NCBI RefSeq assembly: GCF_024701975.1
Contig: NZ_JANLNM010000001.1
Coordinates: 1,674,001 to 1,738,000 of the forward strand
Direction of reading: 5' to 3'
Source: Variovorax sp. ZS18.2.2
GTDB taxonomy: Bacteria; Pseudomonadota; Gammaproteobacteria; Burkholderiales; Burkholderiaceae_C
Length of the DNA: 64,000 nucleotides
Below, piece after piece: positions 26,298 to 35,064 of the stretch. The notes beneath the pieces were generated by a model. The model was not told the origin of the DNA and searched no databases. It saw only the letters and a list, made by a program, of their open reading frames with translations. Positions within the stretch are counted from its first letter, which is position 1. Every line of letters begins with the position of its first letter. The translations under genes and the position numbers were made by a program.

Positions 26298-26915
26298 TTG
26301 AAGAAAACGCAAGCCTGCACCGCCCTCGCCGCCATCCTGATAGGCACCGCCTCGCTGGCGGCCCATGCCGCCCCTGCCGCGGATGCCGCACTGGACACCC
26401 GCCTCTACGTGGGCGGCGCCATCGGCCGCTCGAGCTTCAGTCTCTCCAATGCCGGCGGTGCGCCCGTGCCGTGGGGCGGCCAGAAGAACAGCAAGAGCGG
26501 CACGGCCTACAAGCTGTACGGCGGCTATCGCTTCACCGAGACCTTCGGCGTCGAAGCCGGCTATGCGCGCCTGGGCCGCGTGAGCCAGTGGACCTCGGTG
26601 CGCGGCCTCTCCACGCTGCAGAACGGCTCGGGCAACGTTTTCTACGCAGCCGCCACCGCACGCCTGCCGCTCGGCGATTCGTTCGCGCTCAACGGACGGC
26701 TGGGCATCTCGCGCGGCCGCCTCTCCGGTGGCGACAACGGGGTGCCGGCCAACCAGCGCATCTCGGGCAGCTCGACCGGCGTGATGGCGGGCTTCGGCGC
26801 GGAGTACCGCATGACGAAGACCCTCTCGGTGACCGCGGACTACGACTACTTCGGCAAGCTGTCGAAGCAGGCGAAGGGCGGGATGCTCACGGTGGGCTTG
26901 CGCGCGAACTTCTAG
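26298..26915 (+). CDS. outer-membrane beta-barrel protein (OmpA/OmpW-like small porin fold)
   Basis: A 205-residue protein with a Sec signal peptide (LKKTQACTALAAILIGTASL, cleaved after AAHA) and alternating strands ending in TVGLRANF with a terminal Phe, typical of barrel assembly. YKLYGGYRFTETFGVEAGYA is characteristic of the OmpA-type beta-barrel domain. There is no ATG in place. The TTG at 26298 has an AGGA sequence 8 nt upstream and gives a clean signal peptide; a TTG at 26259 would add 13 residues. Function is unknown beyond an outer-membrane barrel. It is divergent from the RNA ligase-like gene. Confidence 0.8.
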   Translation: MKKTQACTALAAILIGTASLAAHAAPAADAALDTRLYVGGAIGRSSFSLSNAGGAPVPWGGQKNSKSGTAYKLYGGYRFTETFGVEAGYARLGRVSQWTSVRGLSTLQNGSGNVFYAAATARLPLGDSFALNGRLGISRGRLSGGDNGVPANQRISGSSTGVMAGFGAEYRMTKTLSVTADYDYFGKLSKQAKGGMLTVGLRANF

Positions 26916-27067
26916 CGTGCCCGGGGGCGTGGCCACGGCGCGTCTTCGTGCCGTCACACGCCTGACGGAATTCAACCGCCAAATGGGCTGCCGCCATGGC
27001 GCACGGCATCGACCGCGCGCCTTGCGATCCACGTCTCGACGCAACACACAGACAGAGGATCCGATCC

Positions 27068-29134
27068 ATGAAGCTGCCCGTTGAATTGCTCAAGAAGGCC
27101 GATGCGCAGGGCGCGCGATCGCCGGCCGAATTGGCCGGCGCCCACGCACGCATTGCAGGGAGTTCCGCCCAGGCGCTCGACGGACTCGAGCACTTCGAGT
27201 TGCGGCGCTCGATGATCGTCGCGTCGGCGCGCGAGCCGGCGTCGCTCGCTTTCGAGCGGTACATGGGCACCAACGACCTGCTGGGCATCAACTACCTGCA
27301 GATCGGCTACATGCAGTCCCGCGCGGTGGGGCGCGTGCGCTACTTCGACAAGAGCGAGCGCAAGACGGCCTACACCACCGGCTTCATGGTGTCCCCGGAA
27401 CTCATGATGACCAACCACCACGTCTTTCCCGTGGAGGATGCGGCGGGCTTCGCGGCGCTGGCCGAGGACGCCGCCATCGAGTTCGACTACGAGTTCGACG
27501 CCCTGGGCCGGCACCGCGAATCCATCGTCCATGCGCTGGACCCGGCGACCTTCCTGCACACGTCCAGCGAGCTGGATCTCGCGCTGGTGGCCGTGCGGCC
27601 GCTGGACCAGACGGGCCGGCGGCCGCTGAGCGACCACGGCCACCTCGTGTTGAACGGCAACATCGGCAAGGCCGGCGAAGGCGACTATGCAACGATCATC
27701 CAGCACCCCGACGGCCAGGAAAAGCAGATCGCGCTGCGCGACAACGAGATCATCGACAACAAGCAGAGCGACGTGCTCATCTACAAGAGCGACACCGCCC
27801 AGGGCAGCAGCGGCGCGCCGGTCTTCAACAACGAATGGCAGGTGATCGCGCTGCACAGCGCGGGCGTCGCGAAGAAGGATGGGCAGGGCCACTATCTCGA
27901 CAAGGACGACCAGGTCATCCCGATCGTGAACGACAGGATCGACGAAGCCCGCGTTGTCTGGTTGTCGAATCGCGGCGTGCGCGTGAGCACCATCGTGAAG
28001 CACCTGACATCGACACCCAGCGTCTCGCTGCATCCGCTCGGCCGCATCTTCTCCAGCCCGGCCTACGACGACAGCCGGCCGTTCACCACCCTGCCCAAGC
28101 CCAGGCTGCCGGACGACGAGCTGCAGATGAAGGCGACGCCCACGGCAACGCCGGCCACTGCCCCGGTGGCGCCGGTGCTGCCCACGCCGATCGAGATCCG
28201 GATCAGCATCGGCAACGGCGCGCCGCTTGTCCAGACGAACGGCGGACAACAGGCCGTGACCGCCGCGCACCTGCTCGCCTCGCCGGAGATCGAGAAGAAG
28301 CTCGAAGACGCGCAGGACTACAGCGCGTGTCTGGGCTTCGAGGAGGAGTTCATGGGCATCCGCATTCCGATGCCCACGCCGAACGCGAAGCTGCGCAAGA
28401 AGCTCGCCTTCCTCACGGGCAACCCGAGCGCCTGCGTCCTCAAGTACCACCACTTCAGCACGATCCAGCACGCGGTGCGCCGCGTGCCCGTGGTGAGCGC
28501 GATCAACGTGCACGGCAAGCACCGCTACGACGCCCTGGGCGCGGAAACCCGCAAGGACAACTGGCTGCGCGACAACCGCATCGACTACGACGCGCAGCTC
28601 GACGACAAGTGGTACGCCAAGAGCGGCTTCGACAAGGGCCACCTGTCGCGGCGGGAGGATGCCGAATGGGGCACGACCATGGCGGCCGCCAAAACCGCCG
28701 CGGACATGACCTGCTCGTATGCGAACGCCGTGCCCCAGGTGCCGGCGTTCAACCGCTCGGTCTTCGGTTATCACGGCAAGTGGGGCGAGCTCGAGCAGAA
28801 GATGCTCGAGGAAGGCGTCGAAGGCGAGTCGGGCAAAGCCTCGCGGATCTGTGTCTTCAGCGGACCGCTGTTCCTCGACGACGACCCGGTCTACGCCGCG
28901 GTCCAGGTGGCGCTGAGCTGCTTCAAGGTCGTGGCCTGGTACGACAAGGACGGCGCGCTGCGGGCCACGGGCTACCGGCTTTCACAGGAAGAGCTGGTCG
29001 GCAACATCGAGTTCGAGGTGCTGAATTTCGACAAACTGTTCAAGCTCGAGCAGAAGCCGCTCGCCTGGATCGAACGCGCGACGGGGCTGGTGTTCCCTGC
29101 GGTGCTGAAGGGCGCGGACACGTTCGAGGACTAG
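27068..29134 (+). CDS. trypsin-like serine protease fused to NUC1-type DNA/RNA non-specific endonuclease
   Basis: A 688-residue cytoplasmic-looking protein (no signal peptide) with two enzymes in one chain. Residues ~85-300 are a chymotrypsin-fold protease: catalytic His at 117/118 (LMMTNHHVFP), Asp at 170 (SSELDLALVAV) and Ser at 248 (DTAQGSSGAPVFNNEW). A Pro/Thr linker covers about 345-375. Residues ~450-680 are a NUC1 endonuclease with DKGHLSRRED (general-base His 525), the downstream YANAVPQVPAFNR with the metal-binding Asn, and a closing ICVFSGPLF strand. The ATG at 27068 has a GAGGA sequence upstream. The arrangement suggests a nuclease controlled by proteolysis, as in some bacterial conflict systems, but no partner gene is obvious. 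Confidence 0.85.
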   Translation: MKLPVELLKKADAQGARSPAELAGAHARIAGSSAQALDGLEHFELRRSMIVASAREPASLAFERYMGTNDLLGINYLQIGYMQSRAVGRVRYFDKSERKTAYTTGFMVSPELMMTNHHVFPVEDAAGFAALAEDAAIEFDYEFDALGRHRESIVHALDPATFLHTSSELDLALVAVRPLDQTGRRPLSDHGHLVLNGNIGKAGEGDYATIIQHPDGQEKQIALRDNEIIDNKQSDVLIYKSDTAQGSSGAPVFNNEWQVIALHSAGVAKKDGQGHYLDKDDQVIPIVNDRIDEARVVWLSNRGVRVSTIVKHLTSTPSVSLHPLGRIFSSPAYDDSRPFTTLPKPRLPDDELQMKATPTATPATAPVAPVLPTPIEIRISIGNGAPLVQTNGGQQAVTAAHLLASPEIEKKLEDAQDYSACLGFEEEFMGIRIPMPTPNAKLRKKLAFLTGNPSACVLKYHHFSTIQHAVRRVPVVSAINVHGKHRYDALGAETRKDNWLRDNRIDYDAQLDDKWYAKSGFDKGHLSRREDAEWGTTMAAAKTAADMTCSYANAVPQVPAFNRSVFGYHGKWGELEQKMLEEGVEGESGKASRICVFSGPLFLDDDPVYAAVQVALSCFKVVAWYDKDGALRATGYRLSQEELVGNIEFEVLNFDKLFKLEQKPLAWIERATGLVFPAVLKGADTFED

Positions 29135-30243
29135 GACTCCGGTTTGGAGGCGGCCCATTCCCCGACGCCGGCCAGAAAACGGTCGGCGGCATGGAGCTCA
29201 CTCGCTGCGATCCACTCGTTGGGCTGATGCGCCTGGGCAATCGCGCCGGGCCCGCAGACCAGCGAGGGAATGCCGGCCTGCTGGAAGAAGCCGGCCTCGG
29301 TTCCGAACGGGATATCGCCCGGAGGCCACAGCGCACCCAGGTTCCTGGCCACGCGCGCGGCAACGCCGCCGCCTTCGGCAGAGAGCGCCGGGATCCCGGC
29401 CAGCAGCGTCATCTCGACGGCCACGTCGGAGGGCACATCCGCGAGCAGCCGTTCGAGCTCTCCCCTCACTGCCGCCGCGCTGGCCTCGTCCGGCGGCCGG
29501 AACTCCCACTGCACTTCGCAGCATCCGGGGACGATGTTGATCGCCGTTCCGCCACGGATGCTGCCGACATTGAGGGTGGTGCGATTGCCCTGCGCGATCA
29601 GCGTGCGCCCGAAGCTGGCCAGCCGTGCGATCAGCAAGGCGGCCGGCTCGATCGCGCTGATCCCGAGCGCCGGATCGCTCGAATGCGCGGGCACGCCACA
29701 GAAGGTGACGCGATGGCAGAAGACGCCCCGATGGGCCAGCCCGACGCGCATCTGCGTGGGCTCGCCAATGATGGCGAGTGCCGGCGGCGGAACCTGCGCA
29801 CGCATCTGGGCGATCAGGCGCGGAACGCCGAAGCATCCGACCTCTTCGTCGTACGACAGCGCAAGGTGAATCGGGCGGCGCAGATCCAGACGGCGCCACG
29901 ACGGCACCGCGGCGAGGCAGGCCGCGATGAAGCCCTTCATGTCGGCCGCGCCCCGGCCGTGAAACCGGCCCTCGCGTTCGACAAGCGCGAAAGGGTCCGA
30001 ATCCCAGGCCTGGTCGTCGACCGGAACCACATCGGTGTGCCCCGACAGGACGATGCCGCCCGCCACTGGCGGCCCGATGGTGGCCAGCAGGTTGGCCTTC
30101 GCGCCGTCGTCGCTGGGGACGAGCCGTGCCTCGACGCCATGGTCCTCCAGGTACGCGGCCACCCAGTGGATGAGATCGAGATTGGACCGGCGGGAGGTCG
30201 TGTCGAACCCGACGAGGACGCGCAGGAGTTCGGGCGTGTTCAT
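29131..30243 (-). CDS. argE: M20-family deacetylase, acetylornithine deacetylase type
   Basis: A 370-residue M20 zinc peptidase. Zinc and catalytic residues are in GGIVLSGHTDVVPVD, HGRGAADMKGFIA, SYDEEVGCFG, and a later EAGFFQQAGIPSLVCGPG with the closing Q-AHQPNEW motif. Length and motifs match ArgE, which removes the acetyl group from N-acetylornithine, but other acyl-amino acids are possible. It follows the EamA transporter by 5 nt and its stop shares the CTAG tetranucleotide with the stop of the convergent protease-nuclease gene. The context of an amino-acid exporter and AlaX points to an amino-acid derivative. Confidence 0.85.
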   Translation of the reverse strand: MNTPELLRVLVGFDTTSRRSNLDLIHWVAAYLEDHGVEARLVPSDDGAKANLLATIGPPVAGGIVLSGHTDVVPVDDQAWDSDPFALVEREGRFHGRGAADMKGFIAACLAAVPSWRRLDLRRPIHLALSYDEEVGCFGVPRLIAQMRAQVPPPALAIIGEPTQMRVGLAHRGVFCHRVTFCGVPAHSSDPALGISAIEPAALLIARLASFGRTLIAQGNRTTLNVGSIRGGTAINIVPGCCEVQWEFRPPDEASAAAVRGELERLLADVPSDVAVEMTLLAGIPALSAEGGGVAARVARNLGALWPPGDIPFGTEAGFFQQAGIPSLVCGPGAIAQAHQPNEWIAASELHAADRFLAGVGEWAASKPES

Positions 30244-30248
30244 GGCAA

Positions 30249-31196
30249 TCAGGACGCGGACGGACCGGTTGCGGTTGCAGTTGTCGGGCGCCTTGCCGGC
30301 CGGAAGGTCGTGACGAAGAAGCCGAGCAGGATGAGCGCGATGCCTGCGATGTGAAAGCTCTTCACGGGTTCTCGCAGAACCACGAAGGCCAGCAGCGCGG
30401 TGAACAGCGCGACCAGGTGAAAAGACACGCCGGTCACCGTCGCACCCAAGGTCGCAACGCATCGGCCCCACAGGATGAACGCGAACAGCGAAGCGAAGAT
30501 GCCGATGTAGAGGACCGCGCCCACCGAAGCGGCGTCCGTCGGGATGCGCGCGCCACGCACGACAAGCTCGAATGCCCAGAACGGCATCAGCACCACGAGC
30601 CCCGCGGCCATGGTCGCCGCCAGGAACACCAACGGGCTGATCGCCGCGGGCTTGCGCCGCAGGAGCACCGAATACACGGCGTAGTTGGCAACGGCCAGCA
30701 GCACCAGCAGCTCGCCGCCGCCCAGGCGCAGCGCAACGAGGCTGGCAAGCTCGCCGCGCGCCACGATCCAGGTCACGCCCACGAACGAGATGGCGATGCC
30801 CGCAAGCGCCTTCCATGTGATGCGCTCGACGCCGAGCACCACCGCGGCAAGCGGGACCATCAGCGGCAGCGTTGAGTTAAGAAAGGCAACGCTGGTGGCC
30901 GGCACCGTCTGCAGGGCCAGGTAGCCCAGCGCGTTGTAGCCGGCAATGCCGAAGGCGCCGCAGGCCGCGATCAACCGCCAGTGCCGCGCCAGCAGCGCCC
31001 GCTCGCGCCACGCCTGCATCGCGACGAATGGCGCCAGCGCCGCGAGCGCCACGACCCAGCGGCCGACCGCGAGGGACACCGGCGGAAAGACGGGTCCGAG
31101 TGCGCGGCCCAGCACGAGGTTGCCGGCCCAGAAAGCCGGCGGCACCCACAGCAGCCAGACGGGGTTTGCCCAAAGGGCCAGCAGCGACCTGCGCAT
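30249..31196 (-). CDS. EamA/DMT-family transporter
   Basis: A 315-residue integral membrane protein with ten hydrophobic helices arranged as two EamA repeats. Repeat one begins LLWVPPAFWAGNLVLGRALG and ends in the SVAFLNSTLPLMVPLAAVVL region; repeat two runs from ELLVLLAVANYAVYSVLL to HIAGIALILLGFFVTTF. DMT transporters of this kind usually export amino acids or other metabolites. The start ATG overlaps the AlaX stop as TGATG. It lies between an alanyl-tRNA editing-type protein and a deacetylase, so an amino-acid substrate is likely. Confidence 0.88.
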   Translation of the reverse strand: MRRSLLALWANPVWLLWVPPAFWAGNLVLGRALGPVFPPVSLAVGRWVVALAALAPFVAMQAWRERALLARHWRLIAACGAFGIAGYNALGYLALQTVPATSVAFLNSTLPLMVPLAAVVLGVERITWKALAGIAISFVGVTWIVARGELASLVALRLGGGELLVLLAVANYAVYSVLLRRKPAAISPLVFLAATMAAGLVVLMPFWAFELVVRGARIPTDAASVGAVLYIGIFASLFAFILWGRCVATLGATVTGVSFHLVALFTALLAFVVLREPVKSFHIAGIALILLGFFVTTFRPARRPTTATATGPSAS

Positions 31197-31915
31197 CACA
31201 ACCCTTGCAGCCCGATGCGGACACGGCGGTTGGAGCGGCCCTTGTTCTCGATCTTGAGAATCCGGACCGGACGCGAAGCGCCGGTCGACGGGAGGTGCGT
31301 TCCGCCGCATGCCTGCCTGTCGAGGCCGGCGATCTCGACGATGCGGACCAGGCCTTCCGGCGAAGGCGGCGGCGCCACGGAGCGGGAGCGCAGCAGCCCC
31401 TGCTCGCCATGGGCGGCGGTGACCGAAACGTAGCTGGTCTCGACGCGCAGATCCTGGGCGACCACGTCGTTCAGTTCGGCTTCGAGCGCCCGCAGGCGAT
31501 CGTTGTCGGCGCCGGGCAGGTCGAAGTCGATGCGCGCCGTGCCGTCGTCGTTCATCTGCACGCCAGTGACCAAGGCACCGTCGAAGTCCCTGAAGACCAG
31601 CGCGTTCAGCACATGCAAATCCGTGTGGAGCTCCCGCATGAGCTGCCGGAAGACCGGCTCGACCTCCGCTTGCACTTCGCCGGTGATCTCGGTGCCGCCG
31701 GGGACCTGAACCCAGACGAGGCCGCCCTCTTCGGAGAACCCGGCAACAGGCGCTTCGCCGCCCTGCCATCGCACGACGCCCCGGTCCGGCAGTTGCCCGC
31801 CTCCACCGGGATAGAAGGGATGCCGCGAAAGAAGGACGGCGCCGGGCCGCGATTTCAGGACCTGGGCATCCAGCCTCAGGATTTCGGGGTTGTCCTGGCA
31901 GAAGAGTCGTGTCAT
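31196..31915 (-). CDS. AlaX-like alanyl-tRNA editing domain protein
   Basis: A 239-residue stand-alone editing protein related to the AlaRS editing domain. The family motifs are FYPGGGGQLPDRG near residue 35, HTDLHVLNALV replacing HTATH, and CGGTHLPSTG near residue 205, which together give the zinc site. Such proteins hydrolyse tRNA charged with the wrong amino acid (Ser or Gly on tRNA-Ala). It sits 88 nt after the AraC regulator and overlaps the transporter. Coupling of a trans-editing factor to an exporter suggests defence against a toxic or non-cognate amino acid. Confidence 0.87.
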   Translation of the reverse strand: MTRLFCQDNPEILRLDAQVLKSRPGAVLLSRHPFYPGGGGQLPDRGVVRWQGGEAPVAGFSEEGGLVWVQVPGGTEITGEVQAEVEPVFRQLMRELHTDLHVLNALVFRDFDGALVTGVQMNDDGTARIDFDLPGADNDRLRALEAELNDVVAQDLRVETSYVSVTAAHGEQGLLRSRSVAPPPSPEGLVRIVEIAGLDRQACGGTHLPSTGASRPVRILKIENKGRSNRRVRIGLQGL

Positions 31916-32003
31916 GGCTGGCCTTGGCTGTTGGGCGCCAGCATGGCAGGACGACTCGGAATGCTATTGGTCGAAATTGGCCGTGGCGACGGCCACGTTT
32001 CCT

Positions 32004-32942
32004 TCAGCTCCCCCGTGCGCGCACGTACTGCAGCGGCGTCATGCCGAAGGTGCGCTTGAAGTGCTTGTTGAACGCGCTCTGGTCGTAGAAGCCCGACGTG
32101 AGCGCGGCATCGGCTACGGACTGGCCCGCATCGAGCTGCCGGATCGCGGCGCGCAGGCGCAGTTGGGTGAGGTAGGCGTGCGGGGTGAGGCCGATCGACC
32201 GGTTGAACACGTCGATCAACTGGAACGTCGTGAGGTCGGCCGTCTGGCCCATCTGCTCGAGGGTCAGGCGTTCTGCGTGGCAATCCCGCATCAGCGCCAG
32301 CACGGGCGCGAGCACGCGCGCATCCGAAGGCGCGACGGGAATGCGCTGCCCGGCCCGCGCGTGGCCCGCGAACAAGGCACCGAAGCTGCGCACGAGCAGC
32401 TCCTGGTGGAGCAGCGGATCGGGCTCGCCGTCCAGCGCGCGATGCAGCGCCAGAAAGCGCGCGATGAGGTCCGGATCGCGAAAGACGTTCGACGTGAAAT
32501 GCCGCGGCTGGTCGATGCCCAGCGATGCCAGGACATGCCCGATGCCCGGCGCGGCCAGATAGAAGCTCCGATAGCGCCAGCGCGCGCTGCCGCCCATGCG
32601 GCCCGAGTGCGGCTCGCCGGGGTTGAAGACGAGGAGCGCCTGCGCATGGGCGATGTCTGTGCGGCCACGGCTCCTGAACTCCGAACCACCCACTTCGGTG
32701 ACCGCGACCACGAGCGAATCGTGGACGTGGGGCGCGTAGTCGTGCGTCGTGAAATCGGCATGGAGCATGTCCATGCCGGGCACGCCGGGCGCATGCCAGT
32801 ACCGCGAGCTGTTGCGAGGATCGGAGCGGGCCAACGGGCGTCCTTTTTTCGCACGAAGGGCGGCGGCACTTGCGGCCGCCGGGTCAGGTGCGATTAGACC
32901 GAGATTGCAAGCGGTGTGCCATGTGCGCCGATCAGTCTTCAT
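32004..32942 (-). CDS. AraC-family transcriptional regulator
   Basis: A 312-residue regulator with an N-terminal AraC-binding cupin (HDYAPHVHDSLVVAVTEVGG, then NPGEPHSG) and a C-terminal two-helix-turn-helix domain (HAYLTQLRLRAAIRQLDAGQ and GFYDQSAFNKHFKRTFGMTP). The ATG at 32942 overlaps the LysR stop by 11 nt. An internal Met (MDMLHADF, residue 57) would also keep the whole cupin, so the start is uncertain. It probably regulates the AlaX-EamA-deacetylase genes directly downstream. Confidence 0.88.
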   Translation of the reverse strand: MKTDRRTWHTACNLGLIAPDPAAASAAALRAKKGRPLARSDPRNSSRYWHAPGVPGMDMLHADFTTHDYAPHVHDSLVVAVTEVGGSEFRSRGRTDIAHAQALLVFNPGEPHSGRMGGSARWRYRSFYLAAPGIGHVLASLGIDQPRHFTSNVFRDPDLIARFLALHRALDGEPDPLLHQELLVRSFGALFAGHARAGQRIPVAPSDARVLAPVLALMRDCHAERLTLEQMGQTADLTTFQLIDVFNRSIGLTPHAYLTQLRLRAAIRQLDAGQSVADAALTSGFYDQSAFNKHFKRTFGMTPLQYVRARGS

Positions 32943-33834
32943 CCAGTGCCTGGAACCGATCCGCCAGAAAGTCCACCAGCGCCCGCACCGCCGGCAGCAG
33001 CCCGCGGCGCGAGGCGAACACCGCGTGGATGATTTCGCGCCGCGGCGCCCAGCCCGGGATCACGTGGACCAGTTCGCCGCGCTCGATCTGCTCGCGCACC
33101 ATCATCGAGGGCAACTGCGCCACGCCCACGCCGGCAACAGCCGCCGCGCGCAGGGCCAGCATGCCGCGCGTGACGAGGCGCGGCTGGTGGCGGATGGCCG
33201 CCTGCGTGCCGTCCGGGCCGATCAGGTTCCACACGTGCTCGTGCTGCGGCAGGCCCAGGTCCATGCTGGGCAGGCCCGCCAGGTCGGCGGGCACCTGGGG
33301 GATGCCGTTCGCCAACAGCCGCGGGCAGGCCACCAGGCACTGCCCGCGCTCGCCGAGCACGCGCATCACGAGTTCGCTGTCCTCGATGGGCGGCGGGCGC
33401 ACGCGGATGGCCACGTCGATGCCCTCACCCACCACGTCGACGCGGCGGTTGGTTTCTTCCAGGTGAATCTCCACGCGCGGATTCGCGACCATGAACGCCG
33501 CCAACATGTCGGCGATGCGCGCATCGAGCAGCGCCACCGGGCAGGTCATGCGCACGATGCCGCACGGCTCGGCATGGGTCAGCGCGATGGCTTCGTCGGC
33601 GGCGTCGGCCTCCACCAGCATCGCCTTGCAATGGCCGTAGTAGGTCTGGCCGGTGTCGGTGACGGCAAAGCGCCGCGTGGAGCGCTGGATCAGGCGCGTG
33701 CCGAGGCGCTCTTCCAGCAGCGCGATGCGCCGGCTGAGCTTGGATTTGGGCATGCCCAGCGCGCGCCCGGCCGGTGCGAAGCCGCGGTGGTCCACCACTT
33801 GCACGAAGTAGTAGAGATCGTTCAGGTCTTTCAT
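32932..33834 (-). CDS. LysR-family transcriptional regulator
   Basis: A 300-residue LysR protein. The N-terminus MKDLNDLYYFVQVVDHRGFA is followed by the winged helix (APAGRALGMPKSKLSRRIAL), and the effector domain begins near residue 90. The pattern belongs to the CrgA-like subgroup that often sits next to pirin genes. It is divergent from the pirin-like gene, with a 131-nt gap carrying a repeated 11-mer that may be its site. Confidence 0.92.
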   Translation of the reverse strand: MKDLNDLYYFVQVVDHRGFAPAGRALGMPKSKLSRRIALLEERLGTRLIQRSTRRFAVTDTGQTYYGHCKAMLVEADAADEAIALTHAEPCGIVRMTCPVALLDARIADMLAAFMVANPRVEIHLEETNRRVDVVGEGIDVAIRVRPPPIEDSELVMRVLGERGQCLVACPRLLANGIPQVPADLAGLPSMDLGLPQHEHVWNLIGPDGTQAAIRHQPRLVTRGMLALRAAAVAGVGVAQLPSMMVREQIERGELVHVIPGWAPRREIIHAVFASRRGLLPAVRALVDFLADRFQALDED

Positions 33835-33844
33835 GGCAAACCGT

Positions 33845-33906
33845 CCTCATCGTTCCTTGAATAGGACTCTGATGGCAAATAGTACCGACTAGCGGCCTCA
33901 TCGTTC
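33845..33906. promoter_or_regulatory. repeated 11-mer in the LysR/pirin divergent promoter
   Basis: CCTCATCGTTC occurs twice, at 33845-33855 and 33896-33906, exactly 51 bp apart, in the gap between the divergent LysR and pirin-like genes. Between them is a TAGTACCGACTA segment with short inverted ends. This is compatible with paired LysR-binding sites that control both genes. No direct proof is visible. Confidence 0.4.
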
Positions 33907-33965
33907 ATCCCATATTCTCTATCCATCGGCCAGGAGCTTCCTCTTGGCGACGCAAGGAGATGAAC

Positions 33966-34832
33966 ATGAAGAAAGTCCTCGGTGTCTACAGCGCCCCCCG
34001 TCCGCACTGGGTGGGCGACGGTTTTCCGGTGCGCTCGCTGTTCGGCTACGACGGCCTCGGCAAGCACCTGAGCCCGTTCCTGCTGCTGGACCACGCGGCA
34101 CCGACGCCTTTCGAGCCGACGGTGCGCCCGCGCGGCGTCGGCCAGCATCCGCACCGCGGTTTCGAGACCGTGACCATCGTCTACCAGGGCGAGGTGGAAC
34201 ATAAGGATTCCACCGGCGCGGGCGGGCTGATCGGCCCCGGCGACGTGCAGTGGATGACGGCCGGCGGCGGCATCCTGCACGAGGAGTTCCACTCGCGGGG
34301 CTTCACCGAACGCGGCGGCACCATCGAGATGGTGCAGCTCTGGGTGAACCTGCCCGCGAAGGACAAGATGGCCGAGCCGGGTTACCAAACCCTGGTGGAT
34401 GCGGAAATTCCGTCGGTGGATCTGCCCGAAGGCGCGGGCCGGGTGCGTGTGATTGCGGGGGAATTCGACGGGCACCGCGGCCCGGCGCGGACCTTCACGG
34501 CGATGGACGTGTGGGACCTGCGCATCGGCCAGGGCGGCGTCGGACGGTTCGATGCGAAGGAAGGCCATACGCTGGCGCTGGTCGTCCTGCACGGCACGGT
34601 GCTGGTCAACGGCGCGACCGTTGCGCGCGAAGGGCAACTGGTGCATCTGGACCGCGCCGGGAGCGGCGTGGAGATCGAAGCCAACAGCGACGCGACCGTG
34701 CTGTGGCTGTCGGGCGAGCCGATCGACGAGCCCGTGGTGGGCTACGGGCCGTTCGTGATGAACAGCGAGGCAGAGATCCGCCAGGCCGTGGCCGATTTCA
34801 ACAGCGGCCGCTTCGGGCGGATGGCGGCCTGA
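33966..34832 (+). CDS. pirin-family protein
   Basis: A 288-residue bicupin of the pirin family. Metal ligands of the N-terminal cupin are in GVGQHPHRGFETVTIVYQGE (two His and Glu context) and GGGILHEEF (His). The C-terminal cupin is PARTFTAMDVWDLRI onward. Pirins are iron proteins with quercetinase or regulatory roles; activity here is unknown. The ATG at 33966 is 6 nt after AAGGAG. An ATG at 33960 directly abuts that sequence and is less likely. Confidence 0.9.
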   Translation: MKKVLGVYSAPRPHWVGDGFPVRSLFGYDGLGKHLSPFLLLDHAAPTPFEPTVRPRGVGQHPHRGFETVTIVYQGEVEHKDSTGAGGLIGPGDVQWMTAGGGILHEEFHSRGFTERGGTIEMVQLWVNLPAKDKMAEPGYQTLVDAEIPSVDLPEGAGRVRVIAGEFDGHRGPARTFTAMDVWDLRIGQGGVGRFDAKEGHTLALVVLHGTVLVNGATVAREGQLVHLDRAGSGVEIEANSDATVLWLSGEPIDEPVVGYGPFVMNSEAEIRQAVADFNSGRFGRMAA

Positions 34833-34858
34833 ACGCCGTCGGTGGTGACGGGGAGTAT

Positions 34859-34895
34859 TTGACGTACTTGACAAAATAGATATAAGTTGTAAAGT
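34859..34895 (+). promoter_or_regulatory. sigma-70-like promoter with overlapping inverted repeat, candidate TetR operator
   Basis: TTGACG (34859-34864) and TATAAG (34881-34886) are spaced by 16 nt in an AT-rich patch upstream of the TetR gene. An inverted repeat overlaps the -10: ACTTGACAA (34866-34874) and TTGTAAAGT (34887-34895), matching at 8 of 9 positions with a 12-nt spacer. The location is right for autorepression of the TetR/metallo-hydrolase operon. Confidence 0.6.
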
Positions 34896-35064
34896 TGGCC
34901 GCCTGTCCTCACGGATTGGCGGCCAACGTTCGTGGTGCGCCAACCGGCAGGGCCATGAACCCCCACCCTCTTTGTCGAAATCGCTCCATGCATCTGTTGC
35001 CCCCTGCTTCCGCCGGCCTCGCTCTTCCGATGCCCGTTCCGCACAGCGCTGGAGCGGCCCGCTG

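Noticed and set aside
26972..28774. Minus-strand frame of 600 codons opposite the protease-nuclease gene
   Set aside because: The plus strand has both catalytic domains intact; the minus translation has no motif.
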